Shown piece by piece: positions 8,926 to 17,944 of a stretch of DNA of 64,000 nt; position 1 is the stretch's first letter; every line of letters begins with the position of its first letter. The stretch is from contig JACJYO010000004.1 in the NCBI GenBank assembly GCA_020636075.1, forward strand, positions 496,001-560,000, read 5' to 3'. The notes under the pieces are model-generated. The model did not search any database. It saw only the letters and a program-made list of their open reading frames with translations, and was not told where the DNA came from. This stretch comes from Lewinellaceae bacterium (GTDB lineage Bacteria; Bacteroidota; Bacteroidia; Chitinophagales; Saprospiraceae). A program made the position numbers and the translations under genes.

Positions 8926-9049
8926 CCCCGTCTGTTAGACGGGGTAAAAGAAAAAACCGAAATCTTCCCAAAATTCGGTAGATCCCAGTTTTGCCGGGAT
9001 GCCGGTGGGAGTTTTGTTTTTTACCCCGTCTAACAGACGGGGTTACAGG
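8919..9049. repeat. Perfect 29-bp inverted repeat, ACCCCGTCTGTTAGACGGGGT family
   Basis: Arms 8919-8947 and 9021-9049 are exact reverse complements over 29 nt, and each arm contains its own palindrome (ACCCCGTCTGTTAGACGGGGT). This is a REPIN-like architecture with a 73-nt middle that itself holds short inverted repeats. Each arm reads CTGTAACC at its outer end, and that TAA is the stop codon of both flanking convergent genes. Confidence 0.9.
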
Positions 9050-10827
9050 GGAAACAAGACCGGAATCAACAAACTTGCCAGCAGCCAGAACAGTAAATTC
9101 AACGGTGCGCCGACCCGGAAAAAATCGCGGAAACTGTAGTTTCCCGCAGCATATACCATCGTGTTGGTTTGGTAGCCGATGGGCGTCATGAAACTTGCGG
9201 AGGCGGCAAACGTGATGGCCATTAAAAATGGTTTGGGCGAAGCCTGCATGGAGTTGGCCAGAGAAATCACGATGGGCGCCAGCACCACCACGGTTGCATT
9301 GTTTGACATGACGCTGGTCAGCAAGGTGGCGATGAGGTACAAGGCGCTAAGCACCACTACAGGCCCAAATGCGCCACCGAGATTGATAATTTGGTCGGCC
9401 AGCAATTGTGCGGCGCCTGTTTTTTCCAGGGCTGCGCCCAAACTCAGCGACCCGGCCAATAGCAAGATCACTTTCCAGCTGATGCTTTTGTAGGCATCTT
9501 CGGGCGAAACAATGCGTAGCATGATCAACAACAGGCAGCCGAGCAGGGAAGCCGTAACGATCGGCAAAATATTTAGTGTGGCAGTGAGCATCACGGCAAT
9601 CACCGTTCCCGAAGCCAACAGCGCTTCTTTGCTGGAAAAACGCGTTTGATCGCTGTGGTTGATGACGAACAGATCGGGAAAATTTTTGTGCATGATCTCC
9701 GACTTATCGCGCGGCGAAGTCAACAGCAGGCAATCGCCCGCGGCCAACTTCCAATGGCTGATCTGTTTGGTGATCAACCCTTTCCGGCCGCGCACCCCCA
9801 GGAAGTAGGCGCCAAACCGGGCTTCAAAATCTATATCGTTCAGCTTGACGCCCGAAAGCTCCGAATTGGGTAGTACCACCACTTCATGCAGCACCAGTTC
9901 GCTGTTTGGATCAACCGAAAGTTCCCGGTCGAGTAAAGGGCGCACGGCTACACTTTTTCGGCGTTTGAGTTTGCGGATTTTGTCGAGGTTGCCCATAACC
10001 TTCAGGGTATCGCCTTCCTCCAGGGTGAAATTTTCAGGTGGTGAAAAAAAACGCCGGTTCCCGCGTTTGATCTGGATAATCTCAAGGGCAAGGTCAGCTA
10101 CCAGTGGCGCAGTGCGGATCGATTTGCCAATGGAAGCGGCGCCTTTGAGCAGGACCACATTGGTGATGTAGTCGCTGAGATGGTATTTGTCTTCATAATG
10201 TGCGCTGCCGCCGGGGCGTTCGGGCAGGAGCCGCAAGCCGATGACCAGCAGATAAATAATGCCAGCTACCAAAAAGACAAGTCCCAGTTTCGTCATTTCA
10301 AACATGCCGAATGCGCCCAGTCCGTTGGCTTCGGCGTAGTCGCTCACCAGGATATTCGTGGAGGTACCGATGAGGGTACAGGTGCCGCCAAAAATGGAGG
10401 CGAAGGACAGCGGGATGAGCAGCTTTTCCGGACTGGCCCGGATCGAACGTGCACAGCTCAGCACGACCGGAATAAACAGGGCGACCACAGGTGTATTGTT
10501 GATAAACGCCGATAAAAACGCCACAAAAACCAGCATGGAAATAATGCCAAGCCAATAGTTGCGGCGGAATAATTTTTCCAAAAAAAGGGTAACCGGGTTT
10601 AGTGCGCCGCTCCGTTCAATTCCGGCACTGAGCACAAACATAGCAGCCACCGTAGCAACAGCAGTATTGCTGAAACCGGCAATACCTTCCTGAGGAGTCA
10701 GGATACCCGAAAGCACCAGGCCGCTAATGATCAGCATGGCCGTCACATCGACAGGGAGCAGCTCGGTGGCAAACAGAACGACTGCCCCGAGCAAAATAAT
10801 TAGGGTAATGATGATCGTTATGGTCAT
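9043..10827 (-). CDS. SLC13/DASS-type permease with RCK_C (TrkA-C) domains
   Basis: 594 aa. Helical bundle 1 covers about 1-205 (LLPVDVTAMLIISGLVLSG, SAFINNTPVVALFIPVV). SFINN/SNN-type hairpins are typical of the divalent-anion:Na+ symporter fold. Residues 215-380 contain two TrkA-C-like segments (LADLALEIIQIKRG..., ending in EGDTLKVMGN and GDCLLLTSP). The second bundle (about 395-594) carries SVMSNNATVVVLAPI and SFMTPIGYQTNTMVY. Relatives transport sulfate, dicarboxylates or other anions, and the RCK_C pair suggests cytoplasmic ligand control. The substrate is not readable from the sequence. Divergent from the EamA gene. Confidence 0.88.
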   Translation of the reverse strand: MTITIIITLIILLGAVVLFATELLPVDVTAMLIISGLVLSGILTPQEGIAGFSNTAVATVAAMFVLSAGIERSGALNPVTLFLEKLFRRNYWLGIISMLVFVAFLSAFINNTPVVALFIPVVLSCARSIRASPEKLLIPLSFASIFGGTCTLIGTSTNILVSDYAEANGLGAFGMFEMTKLGLVFLVAGIIYLLVIGLRLLPERPGGSAHYEDKYHLSDYITNVVLLKGAASIGKSIRTAPLVADLALEIIQIKRGNRRFFSPPENFTLEEGDTLKVMGNLDKIRKLKRRKSVAVRPLLDRELSVDPNSELVLHEVVVLPNSELSGVKLNDIDFEARFGAYFLGVRGRKGLITKQISHWKLAAGDCLLLTSPRDKSEIMHKNFPDLFVINHSDQTRFSSKEALLASGTVIAVMLTATLNILPIVTASLLGCLLLIMLRIVSPEDAYKSISWKVILLLAGSLSLGAALEKTGAAQLLADQIINLGGAFGPVVVLSALYLIATLLTSVMSNNATVVVLAPIVISLANSMQASPKPFLMAITFAASASFMTPIGYQTNTMVYAAGNYSFRDFFRVGAPLNLLFWLLASLLIPVLFPL

Positions 10828-10918
10828 GCCTGATTTTCCCGTTCAAAAAATTTGTACCGGAAGAACGTACAATTTTTTTGAAAACCGGAAAACAGATCGC
10901 AGCTATTTAAAAGCCCCC

Positions 10919-10926
10919 TACATTTG
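10919..10926 (+). promoter_or_regulatory. Candidate Bacteroidota -7 box
   Basis: TACATTTG matches TAnnTTTG exactly and ends seven nt before the ATG of the EamA-type gene, so transcription would begin almost at the start codon. No convincing -33 TTTG was seen at the expected spacing. Confidence 0.45.
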
Positions 10927-10933
10927 CGCCGAA

Positions 10934-11857
10934 ATGAACGATAAACAACGGGCTTACCTGGCTTTACATTTTTGTGTGTTTTTGTGGGGATTCACGGCCA
11001 TCCTGGGCAAACTGATCACCTTACCTACCTTGTCGCTGGTATGGTGGCGGGTATTGTTGAGCTGTGTGGCACTGTGGTGGTTTTTGCCTAAAGCACAGCT
11101 GCGCGGCTTACCACGGCGGGTCATTTGGCAAATGCTGGGTATTGGCGCCATGGTGGGGGTGCACTGGTTGTGTTTTTACGGGGCGATCAAATTGTCCAAC
11201 GCCTCCATTGCCGTAGCTTCGACAGCCACCACTTCGTTCTTTGCCGCGCTGATTGAGCCGCTGCTCCTGCGCCAGTCGGTAAAATGGTATGAATTGGCCC
11301 TGGGCATTTTGATCCTGCCCGGTATGGCGCTGGTGGTGGGCAACATCGACCTGAGCATGCGCGCCGGATTTATAGCCGGTTTGGTAGCCGCCTTGCTGGC
11401 CGCAGTTTTTACAGCCTTGAACAAACAAATGATCGACAAGAGCGCCCCGCCGCCACTGCCCATGAGTTTTTTCGAATTATTTGGCGCACTGGCTGTTTGC
11501 TCGCTGGCCTTGCCGGTTGTTTTGGGACTCAATCCGGAACTGCGCATTGCCCCTGATGGTTGGGATTGGTTGTGGATGATCCTGCTCGCCTGGGTTTGTA
11601 CGCTTTTGCCGTATTACCTTACTTTGCAGGCCATGCGGCACATCACCGCTTTCGCCACCAACCTGACGATCAACCTGGAACCGGTGTACGGCGTTTTGCT
11701 GGCCGGATTTATTTTTCACGAACATAAAGACCTCAAACCGGGTTTTTATCTTGGGGTCGGGATTATCCTGATTGCCGTTTTCAGTCATCCGTTCTTGAAA
11801 AAGCGGTTTGAAAAACCGAAGAAAGAACGCCCGGAAATACTGGATGTGGACATTTAA
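10934..11857 (+). CDS. EamA/DMT-family permease
   Basis: 307 aa from the ATG at 10934 (MNDKQRAYLALHFCVFLWGF). Ten membrane helices in two EamA repeats can be traced. The first starts at FLWGFTAILGKLI and ends in LGILILPGMALVVG; the second starts near AGFIAGLVAALLAAVFTALNKQ and ends in LGVGIILIAVFSHPFLK. The FAT/NLEPVYG motif of repeat 2 is present (FATNLTINLEPVYGVLL). Family members export or import amino acids, nucleotides or other metabolites. A charged tail (KKRFEKPKKERPE) lies in the cytoplasm. The next gene starts nine nt after its stop, so the two are probably co-transcribed with purC. Confidence 0.88.
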   Translation: MNDKQRAYLALHFCVFLWGFTAILGKLITLPTLSLVWWRVLLSCVALWWFLPKAQLRGLPRRVIWQMLGIGAMVGVHWLCFYGAIKLSNASIAVASTATTSFFAALIEPLLLRQSVKWYELALGILILPGMALVVGNIDLSMRAGFIAGLVAALLAAVFTALNKQMIDKSAPPPLPMSFFELFGALAVCSLALPVVLGLNPELRIAPDGWDWLWMILLAWVCTLLPYYLTLQAMRHITAFATNLTINLEPVYGVLLAGFIFHEHKDLKPGFYLGVGIILIAVFSHPFLKKRFEKPKKERPEILDVDI

Positions 11858-11865
11858 ACCGCACT

Positions 11866-12042
11866 ATGTTACTTAAGGCACTTTTTACCATACTTGCCAT
11901 CCTTTGGATCATACAGGCCTTGCGCCCATACATGGGGGTTCAACAAGGGCCAAACCTGCGCTACAAACAAGCGCCGCCGAAAAACGACCGGAATGACGAC
12001 GACGATGAAGGGGAATACATTGATTACGAAGAAATTAAATAA
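11866..12042 (+). CDS. DUF4834-like small membrane protein
   Basis: 58 aa, short enough to be missed by simple gene finders. One N-terminal membrane helix (MLLKALFTILAILWIIQAL) is followed by a basic stretch and an acidic tail that ends DDDDEGEYIDYEEIK. The Y(I/V)DYEE(I/V)K ending after a single helix matches the DUF4834 pattern of Bacteroidota as I remember it. Function unknown. The gene starts nine nt after the EamA stop and ends 17 nt before the likely purC ATG, which supports a real three-gene operon. Confidence 0.75.
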   Translation: MLLKALFTILAILWIIQALRPYMGVQQGPNLRYKQAPPKNDRNDDDDEGEYIDYEEIK

Positions 12043-12059
12043 GCACTGTGCCAAGCCGC

Positions 12060-12992
12060 ATGCATACCGTTTCAGAAACTAACTTCAAACTGCCCGGCCA
12101 AACGGGCTTTTACCGCGGCAAAGTCCGCGATGTCTACACCCTCGGCGATCGCCTGATCATGGTTGCCAGCGACCGGATCTCGGCCTTTGACCATGTGTTG
12201 CCCCGGGCTATTCCTTACAAGGGCGCTGTGCTCAACCAACTGGCTGCCCATTTTCTGGAGGCCACCCGCGACATTTGCCCCAACTGGCTGATCAGCAACC
12301 CCGATCCCAATGTGGCTATCGGGCACCGCTGTGAGCCTTTGCGCGTCGAAATGGTGATCCGCGGTTATCTGGCCGGGCATGCAGCGCGTACCTACGCCTC
12401 CGGCAAACGCGAACTGTGTGGTGTGCCGCTTCCGGAGGGTATGCAGGAAAACGATCCTTTCCCGGAGCCCATCATTACCCCCAGCACCAAGGCAGAAGAG
12501 GGCCACGATGAAGACATTTCCCGGGAGGCTATTTTGGCCGAAGGCCTGGTCGGCGCCGAAGATTACGCGCAATTGGAAGCCTATACCCGCGCGTTATTTC
12601 AACGGGGGACGGAAATGGCCGCCCGGCGCGGACTTATTTTGGTTGACACCAAATATGAATTTGGGATAAAAGACGGCCAGGTGCTATTGATGGATGAAAT
12701 TCACACGCCCGACAGCTCCCGGTATTTTTACGCCGAAGGCTATGCCGAACGGCAGGCGCTTGGCGAAAAACAGCGCCAACTGAGCAAAGAATTCGTGCGC
12801 GAATGGCTCATGGAACACGGTTTTCAGGGAAAAACGGGGCAGCAAATGCCGGTTATGCCCGATGCTTTTGTCGCAGAAATTTCCGATCGCTACATCGAAC
12901 TTTTTGAAAAGCTTACCGGAAGGTCCTTCTCGAAAGGCCAAACAACCGACCCGCTTGCCCGGATCGAGCGGAATATTTTAAATGCCTTGTAG
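12060..12992 (+). CDS. purC: Phosphoribosylaminoimidazole-succinocarboxamide synthase
   Basis: 310 aa from the ATG at 12060; an in-frame GTG at 12048 would add four residues. The enzyme ligates aspartate to CAIR with ATP in purine synthesis. Family motifs are in order: FYRGKVRDVYTLGDRLIMVA with SDRISAFDHVLPRAIPYKG (ATP-binding lobe), VEMVIRGYLAGHAARTY, ITPSTKAEEGHDEDIS, and LVDTKYEFGIKDG with DEIHTPDSSRY. The length fits the long (yeast ADE1-like) form rather than the 237-aa E. coli form. It is the last gene of the EamA-DUF4834-purC run. Confidence 0.96.
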   Translation: MHTVSETNFKLPGQTGFYRGKVRDVYTLGDRLIMVASDRISAFDHVLPRAIPYKGAVLNQLAAHFLEATRDICPNWLISNPDPNVAIGHRCEPLRVEMVIRGYLAGHAARTYASGKRELCGVPLPEGMQENDPFPEPIITPSTKAEEGHDEDISREAILAEGLVGAEDYAQLEAYTRALFQRGTEMAARRGLILVDTKYEFGIKDGQVLLMDEIHTPDSSRYFYAEGYAERQALGEKQRQLSKEFVREWLMEHGFQGKTGQQMPVMPDAFVAEISDRYIELFEKLTGRSFSKGQTTDPLARIERNILNAL

Positions 12993-13381
12993 CAGTCATT
13001 TCTACGATTCCTCTCCTTCAGAGTTTTGAAAATGACCCTGAAGCCATAATCTTTGTGTATACCAAATTTCGAATGGTATAAAATTCGCTTCAACTTTCAA
13101 GCACTGGATGCTTACTAATCTGCAACGATCCGTTGTCGATTTTTGCAACCAAGCCGTGGGACAACCTTTTGAAAATCTTCTGTTTTAGAAGGTTTTCCTG
13201 GTGTTCCACGGTTTTTTTTTACATTTTACCCGTACCCTGCGTTTGGGCTGTTAAAAAGTCGTTTGCCGGCAAAGCATCTTCATTGCTATCGCTATCCAAA
13301 ATCGGGGTCAGGGTAAAATGTTGAAAACTATTTTAATTTTAATTGTGCCTTCTGTTCATATTTTCCGCAAAACCAGAAATC
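12993..13381. other. Intergenic gap with no recognisable gene
   Basis: 389 nt between purC and the aminotransferase gene. I see no conserved coding frame, no RNA gene and no long hairpin. A weak promoter-like string (TAATCTTTG near 13047) is present but lacks correct box spacing. Confidence 0.5.
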
Positions 13382-14587
13382 ATGAATGTGTCAAATTTGA
13401 AAATCCCGTTCAATGTGCCGTTTGATGCGACAGCGGCTTACAGCCAAATCCTGAGCACTTCCTTCGACGCAACCAAATTATTTTCCGGTGTTTACGCTGC
13501 CAAGGTGCGTGCGCATTTTCTGGAAAGTTGCCAGGCGAAAGAGGTCGTGCTTACCGGAGCCTGCACCCATGCCCTGGAGCTGGCAGCCTTATTGCTCAAA
13601 CTACAACCCGGCGATGAGGTGATCGTGCCGGCTTATACCTACGTCTCATCAGCTAATGCGTTTGAACTTTTTGGGGCAAAAGTCATCTTCTGCGACTCGC
13701 TCCCCGATTCCCCCAACATGGACATGGCCCAGTTGGAATCCCTGATCACGCCAAAAACAAGAGCGGTGGTTGTGGTGCATTATGCCGGTATAAGCGTGGA
13801 TATGGATAAATTACTCAAGCTAACCCGGGAGCGGGGTGTCCTGCTGATCGAAGACGCTGCGCAAGGTGTCCATGCTTTTTACAAAAACAAACCATTGGGT
13901 TCTTTCGGCGACTTAGCCGTGTTGTCGTTTCACGAAACAAAAAACGTAACCTGCGGCCAGGGGGGCGCCCTGTTGATCAACAACCCGAAGTTCATAGACC
14001 GGGCCATTGTTTTGAAAAATGTAGGTACCAACCGGCACCGTTTTTTCCTGGGGCTGGAAGATAAATACACCTGGATCGACTCGGGTTCGGTGATTAATCT
14101 GCCGGAACTCTGTTGCGCCTATTTGTATCCGCAATTGGTCGATGTGGCTGCAATCACTCAGAAAAGGGTGCAGTTGTGGCAAAATTATTACGATGCCCTT
14201 TTACCACTCGCCAAAGATGGGTGTTTTACCCTGCCTGCATTGCATAAATACAATAAGCACAACGGGCATATTTTCTTTATTTGCTTAAACAGCAAAAGTG
14301 ATCGCGATGACTTGTTGGGATATATGAAAGACCAGGGCGTGATTGCTACCTTTCACTATGCAGGGTTGCACCAAAGCCCTTATTATACCCAAAAATACGG
14401 GGAACAGCCTCGGCTGCCCAACGCGGAAAAATTTTCGGACAGGTTGCTTCGGTTACCGCTGTACGCTGCGTTAACGGCGACGGAGCAGGACTATGTGGTT
14501 AAAATGTTGAGGCAATTTTTTGAAAGACAAAAAGGGCAAACCAAACCGACGCCCAGTGCACGGCAAAAAACGGTAGTTTCCGGTTAA
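13382..14587 (+). CDS. rffA: RffA/WecE-like dTDP-4-keto-6-deoxyglucose 4-aminotransferase
   Basis: 401 aa from the ATG at 13382 (MNVSNLKIPFNVPF); an in-frame TTG at 13343 adds unconserved residues. This is a PLP-dependent DegT/DnrJ/EryC1/StrS enzyme. The PLP lysine is in SFHETKNVTCGQGGAL, nearly word for word the RffA/WecE motif. Other matching stretches are FSGVYAAKV, PGDEVIVPAYTYVSSANAF, HYAGISVDMDKL, IEDAAQGV, KYTWIDSGS and LWQNYYDALLPLAKDG. The enzyme would make dTDP-4-amino-4,6-dideoxygalactose for surface glycans. No other sugar-nucleotide or glycosyltransferase gene is adjacent, which is unusual. A 25-residue basic/Pro-Thr tail extends past the family end. Confidence 0.9.
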   Translation: MNVSNLKIPFNVPFDATAAYSQILSTSFDATKLFSGVYAAKVRAHFLESCQAKEVVLTGACTHALELAALLLKLQPGDEVIVPAYTYVSSANAFELFGAKVIFCDSLPDSPNMDMAQLESLITPKTRAVVVVHYAGISVDMDKLLKLTRERGVLLIEDAAQGVHAFYKNKPLGSFGDLAVLSFHETKNVTCGQGGALLINNPKFIDRAIVLKNVGTNRHRFFLGLEDKYTWIDSGSVINLPELCCAYLYPQLVDVAAITQKRVQLWQNYYDALLPLAKDGCFTLPALHKYNKHNGHIFFICLNSKSDRDDLLGYMKDQGVIATFHYAGLHQSPYYTQKYGEQPRLPNAEKFSDRLLRLPLYAALTATEQDYVVKMLRQFFERQKGQTKPTPSARQKTVVSG

Positions 14588-14694
14588 TGCTGCTTTGGCA
14601 CTTAGGACTTGCCCAGGGTTTCATCACTGGCCTCCAAACGGCTAATTTTATTCCATGCTGCGTTAATTTCTTACCGGATTGCCCTCATACGGCT

Positions 14695-14710
14695 CCACGC
14701 TAAAGCGTGG
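14695..14710. repeat. Short palindrome in a convergent gap
   Basis: CCACGCTAAAGCGTGG folds into a 7-bp stem with a two-base centre. It lies between two convergent genes (14588-14767) and may serve as a terminator or be a REP-type relic. The rest of the gap shows nothing else. Confidence 0.5.
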
Positions 14711-14767
14711 CTTGCCTGAAATAAAATTCCCCTGTTTTCGGCTCAGTTTGAAAACCTGGACAAGTTC

Positions 14768-16840
14768 TTATACAGCCTGAATATACCCGCCGTGTACCCA
14801 TTTGTTGGCCCCGATTCGGTACCAGCCATCGCGGCTGGTCTCCAGGAGTTCGACGATATCGCCCAGGTCTAGGCGATCGACCCGCGGAAATGCCGTGGAC
14901 GGTCCTGAACGCACATTCAGAAAAGTGGAAGTGACCTTCCCGCGACGGGTAAGTGCAACCGGCGCCGGCGCTGCAGAGGCAAGCTCCTGAATATAGGCTG
15001 CATAGGCATATTGGCCGGTGGCGATGCGCCAGAACCCGGAAACATTCTCCAACAGATTGACCACATCGCCCTGATTCAACCGGCCCACTTTGGCATAGGC
15101 TGTGGACGGTCCTGAGCGCACATTCAAATACGTGGACGTGACCCTGCCACGCCGGGTACCCGATGCCGGCGTCGTGACCGGAGGCGTCGTCACCGGAGGT
15201 GTCGTCACCACACCACCACTACTACTCCCGCTACTGCTGCTTCCGCCGGCCAGCGAGCTCGCAAGTTGTACCGCGCGCAGGGCATTGATGCGGCCATAGC
15301 CGTAAAAATCGGAGTGCCCCCTGGAATCATATGTGCCGGACGGCCCGATCTTGTCGGTACTTTTTTGCAGGATATTTCGGATGTCGGCAACCATCAGGTT
15401 GGGATTGGCGGTAAGCATCAGGGCGCAAATGCCCGCTGCTAACGGCGCCGAACTGGAAGTGCCGCCAAAGCCGCTGGTATAACCCAGCACGACCGAACGG
15501 CCATCGGTCCCCAGGTCGCAGGTAGCCGTGGTAATTCCGACGCCCGCATCGCCGTTCGACGGCGCGCAGAGGAAGGCATTCGATCCGTAAAAAGAATAAC
15601 TCGACCGCTGATCCAGGCTGTTGGAAGCTGTGATGCAAAACCCATCCGGGTGCGCGGCGAAATCGCTTACCGCCCGGGGCATGTAATTGGTGGACGGGTT
15701 GGCATTGCCAGCGGCAAAAAACATGGGAATACCTTTTCCGCCACGGCCTTCACGCGCCACACGGCGCAGGTAATTGGTGATATAGGTTGATAGCGGCATC
15801 GCCTGCGGGTAGCCCAGGCTGCATGAAATAACATCGGCGCCGTTGAGCATGGCATGCTCGAAAGCATTTTTAATAGCGCTGTCGCTCAGGACTTCCAGTT
15901 TGATCAGCATGAGCTTGGCATTGGGGGCGGCGCCCATTATTCCCTGCACATCCCAGGCGCCGGCAGCCACTGCAGCGCAGGAAGTACCGTGGCTGGCTAC
16001 GCCAAAGGTGCCGTTTCCGTAGCTGACATAGGGTGAAACATCGGTGTTGCGGTTGACGGCATTGAACGGGCTCCTGATTTTGTAGCCATCGCCGCGCAAC
16101 TGCGGGTGATCGGTGGCAAAACCGGTATCAATCACGGCAATTTTCAGGTTGCTGTCGCCAAGACTGCCGAGGTAACGCCAGGCTTCCCGCACTTTGGCAT
16201 CGGCACCGCGCCGGAAATGGGAAGCTGCGTACAGGGAGTTGGGCACATCAATGGCGGGGATCGCCTGCCCATCGTTTTCATGGTGCCATTGGGTATTGGT
16301 AAAGCGACCAGTCGGCACGGCAAAATCGCGTGTGACCGGGGTAGTAACGAACTCCGGTTCGGCAACAGCCACCAATTCGTTTTCCTGGAGTTGCATGGCA
16401 CATTTGATGGGGTTGGGCGACAAGGGCGTCACACTTACCCGGTAAGCGCCGGGCCCAACAACTTCTTTGATGCTGAGGCCCATGGATTCCATCAGTTCAT
16501 GCTGGGCAAGTTCGTCAGCGCCGGCTTCAAATTCGATGTAGAGATTGCCGGTCGGAATAAGCGGTGCATCTTCTTCGCCTTCAACATGCCAGACGTGGGT
16601 ACCTACTGCTACTTCGGGTTGCGCGCGCAGGTCATCCAGTTTTTTTCCGATATCGCGCTTGCTGGAAACCAGTTCGAAGCCTTTGAAATCGGGAGGCGGG
16701 GCGGCACCTGAACGCTTTTCGGCGCTTTTGCGTTCGCGCGCTTCCGTGTATTGCACGGCGGCTTCGGTGTCGCTTTTTGTCACATTGATCTTGACGCCGC
16801 CGTAGGTAAAGGTGGCTTTATCTGCTTTTTTCTTGGTCAT
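14768..16840 (-). CDS. Subtilisin-like (S8) peptidase with two C-terminal SH3b domains
   Basis: 690 aa from the ATG at 16840; a TTG eight codons earlier is less likely. No signal peptide is visible (MTKKKADKATFTYGG). Residues 45-190 are a lead region. The S8 core has the full triad: Asp238 in IAVIDTGFATDHP, His284 in SHGTSCAAVAAG and Ser462 in GGTSSSAPLAAG, with the oxyanion Asn in FFAAGNANP. A Ser/Gly/Thr/Pro linker with repeated VTTPP units separates two SH3b domains that share TST(Y/F)LNVRSGPSTA(Y/F). SH3b domains often bind peptidoglycan or cell surfaces. Lack of a signal peptide suggests a cytoplasmic role or an unusual export route. Confidence 0.9.
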   Translation of the reverse strand: MTKKKADKATFTYGGVKINVTKSDTEAAVQYTEARERKSAEKRSGAAPPPDFKGFELVSSKRDIGKKLDDLRAQPEVAVGTHVWHVEGEEDAPLIPTGNLYIEFEAGADELAQHELMESMGLSIKEVVGPGAYRVSVTPLSPNPIKCAMQLQENELVAVAEPEFVTTPVTRDFAVPTGRFTNTQWHHENDGQAIPAIDVPNSLYAASHFRRGADAKVREAWRYLGSLGDSNLKIAVIDTGFATDHPQLRGDGYKIRSPFNAVNRNTDVSPYVSYGNGTFGVASHGTSCAAVAAGAWDVQGIMGAAPNAKLMLIKLEVLSDSAIKNAFEHAMLNGADVISCSLGYPQAMPLSTYITNYLRRVAREGRGGKGIPMFFAAGNANPSTNYMPRAVSDFAAHPDGFCITASNSLDQRSSYSFYGSNAFLCAPSNGDAGVGITTATCDLGTDGRSVVLGYTSGFGGTSSSAPLAAGICALMLTANPNLMVADIRNILQKSTDKIGPSGTYDSRGHSDFYGYGRINALRAVQLASSLAGGSSSSGSSSGGVVTTPPVTTPPVTTPASGTRRGRVTSTYLNVRSGPSTAYAKVGRLNQGDVVNLLENVSGFWRIATGQYAYAAYIQELASAAPAPVALTRRGKVTSTFLNVRSGPSTAFPRVDRLDLGDIVELLETSRDGWYRIGANKWVHGGYIQAV

Positions 16841-16966
16841 AGCTGGCTGGTGTTTGAAGTTCAACGTTTAGGACCGAAGTGCATTGTTAGGCAACCCAGC
16901 CAAAGTTGAAAATTTGTCTGTAAAGATCGTATTTCTGCTTCAAACTTCCAGTTCCGAACAAAAAAC

Positions 16967-17422
16967 TCAATCGCATTCCCGGCGCCGCGTATCGATGATA
17001 TACTGGATTTTCCAGCCGGCGCCGGTATCGACCAGTTGAAAGGAATTGGTTCCGCAGTGCCGGAGTTGGCCGTTCAGATAAAAGCGGTAGGGCGTCCAAA
17101 CACTGGCCAGCCGTTCTTCGAAATGAATGGCGGCAAATTCAATTTGCTCGTCAATTTTGTTTGCCGAAGGCGTGCAAACAAAACGCACGAAGGCCTGAAA
17201 ATCCTCCGTGCGCACTTGCAGGCCACCTGCCTTGTCGGGTGCAATGGTTTGCAGCATCGGCGCTTCCGTGCAGCTGCTGTACAGCAGGACACTGTCGCCG
17301 GTCTTCATGCCTTCAAAAAACTGATTGATCACCGTTTTGATCGCCGCTTCCTGATCTTGCGCCAGGGCGGTGTTCAGGGGTAAAACGGTTGTGAAAAGGA
17401 GTGCAAATCGGAACAAATTCAT
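16967..17422 (-). CDS. NTF2/SnoaL-like secreted protein
   Basis: 151 aa. It has a signal peptide (MNLFRFALLFTTVLPLNTAL, cut near AQDQ) and then the cone-like NTF2 pattern: a helix starting QEAAIKTVINQFFEGMKTGD, a strand region EDFQAFVRFV, and paired strands ASVWTPYRFYLNGQLRHCGTNSF and WKIQYIIDTRR. Many Bacteroidota encode such small exported proteins of the putative lumazine-binding/SnoaL type, with no proven reaction. It reads in the same direction as the subtilase and lies 126 nt upstream of it. Confidence 0.8.
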   Translation of the reverse strand: MNLFRFALLFTTVLPLNTALAQDQEAAIKTVINQFFEGMKTGDSVLLYSSCTEAPMLQTIAPDKAGGLQVRTEDFQAFVRFVCTPSANKIDEQIEFAAIHFEERLASVWTPYRFYLNGQLRHCGTNSFQLVDTGAGWKIQYIIDTRRRECD

Positions 17423-17557
17423 GTGTTTCAGGTTGTTTTAGGCAAAGGTGGCGGATTCGGGGAGCTTGATTTTCGTTTTTCGATAAAATCAGGGCGTTCG
17501 GCATGTTTTCACTTGTTTCCGCTAATCTGCCGTATCTTGCGCCGCCTTATTTTACGT

Positions 17558-17944
17558 ATGAATTTGAGCGGTGTTGCCAACCGGTTTTCATCGGATTTCA
17601 TGCTCACGGGCTCAACATTAAATTTTAAATTTTTTGTGGACGTGCAGTCTTCGTTTGACGCTTTAGTAGATTCAGAAACCCTTGTCCTGGTCGATTTTCA
17701 TGCCTCCTGGTGCGGCCCTTGCCGGGCAATGGAGCCTGTGTTGGATAGCCTGCAACAGGACCTGGGCGACCGGGTACGCATCCACAAGATTGATGTGGAT
17801 GAAGATACCGACCTGGCGGTGCGGTTGAAAGTTATGGGTGTGCCCACTTTTATGTTGTACCGGAAAGGGCAGGAACTGTGGCGGCAACCCGGTGTTTTGA
17901 CGAAAGATGCCCTCAAAAAAGTGATTGAAGCGGCTGAATCATGA
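17558..17944 (+). CDS. Thioredoxin
   Basis: 128 aa from the ATG at 17558. The active site is VDFHASWCGPCRAMEPVLD (CGPC), followed by RIHKIDVDEDTDLAVRLKV and the cis-Pro strand GVPTFMLYRKGQELWRQ. The thioredoxin core begins at VDVQSSFDALVDSETLVLV, so a GTG start at 17636 would give a standard-length protein; the 26 residues before it are not conserved in the family as I know it. No signal peptide, so a cytoplasmic disulfide reductase. Its stop overlaps the next gene's ATG (ATGA), which implies translational coupling. Confidence 0.9.
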   Translation: MNLSGVANRFSSDFMLTGSTLNFKFFVDVQSSFDALVDSETLVLVDFHASWCGPCRAMEPVLDSLQQDLGDRVRIHKIDVDEDTDLAVRLKVMGVPTFMLYRKGQELWRQPGVLTKDALKKVIEAAES

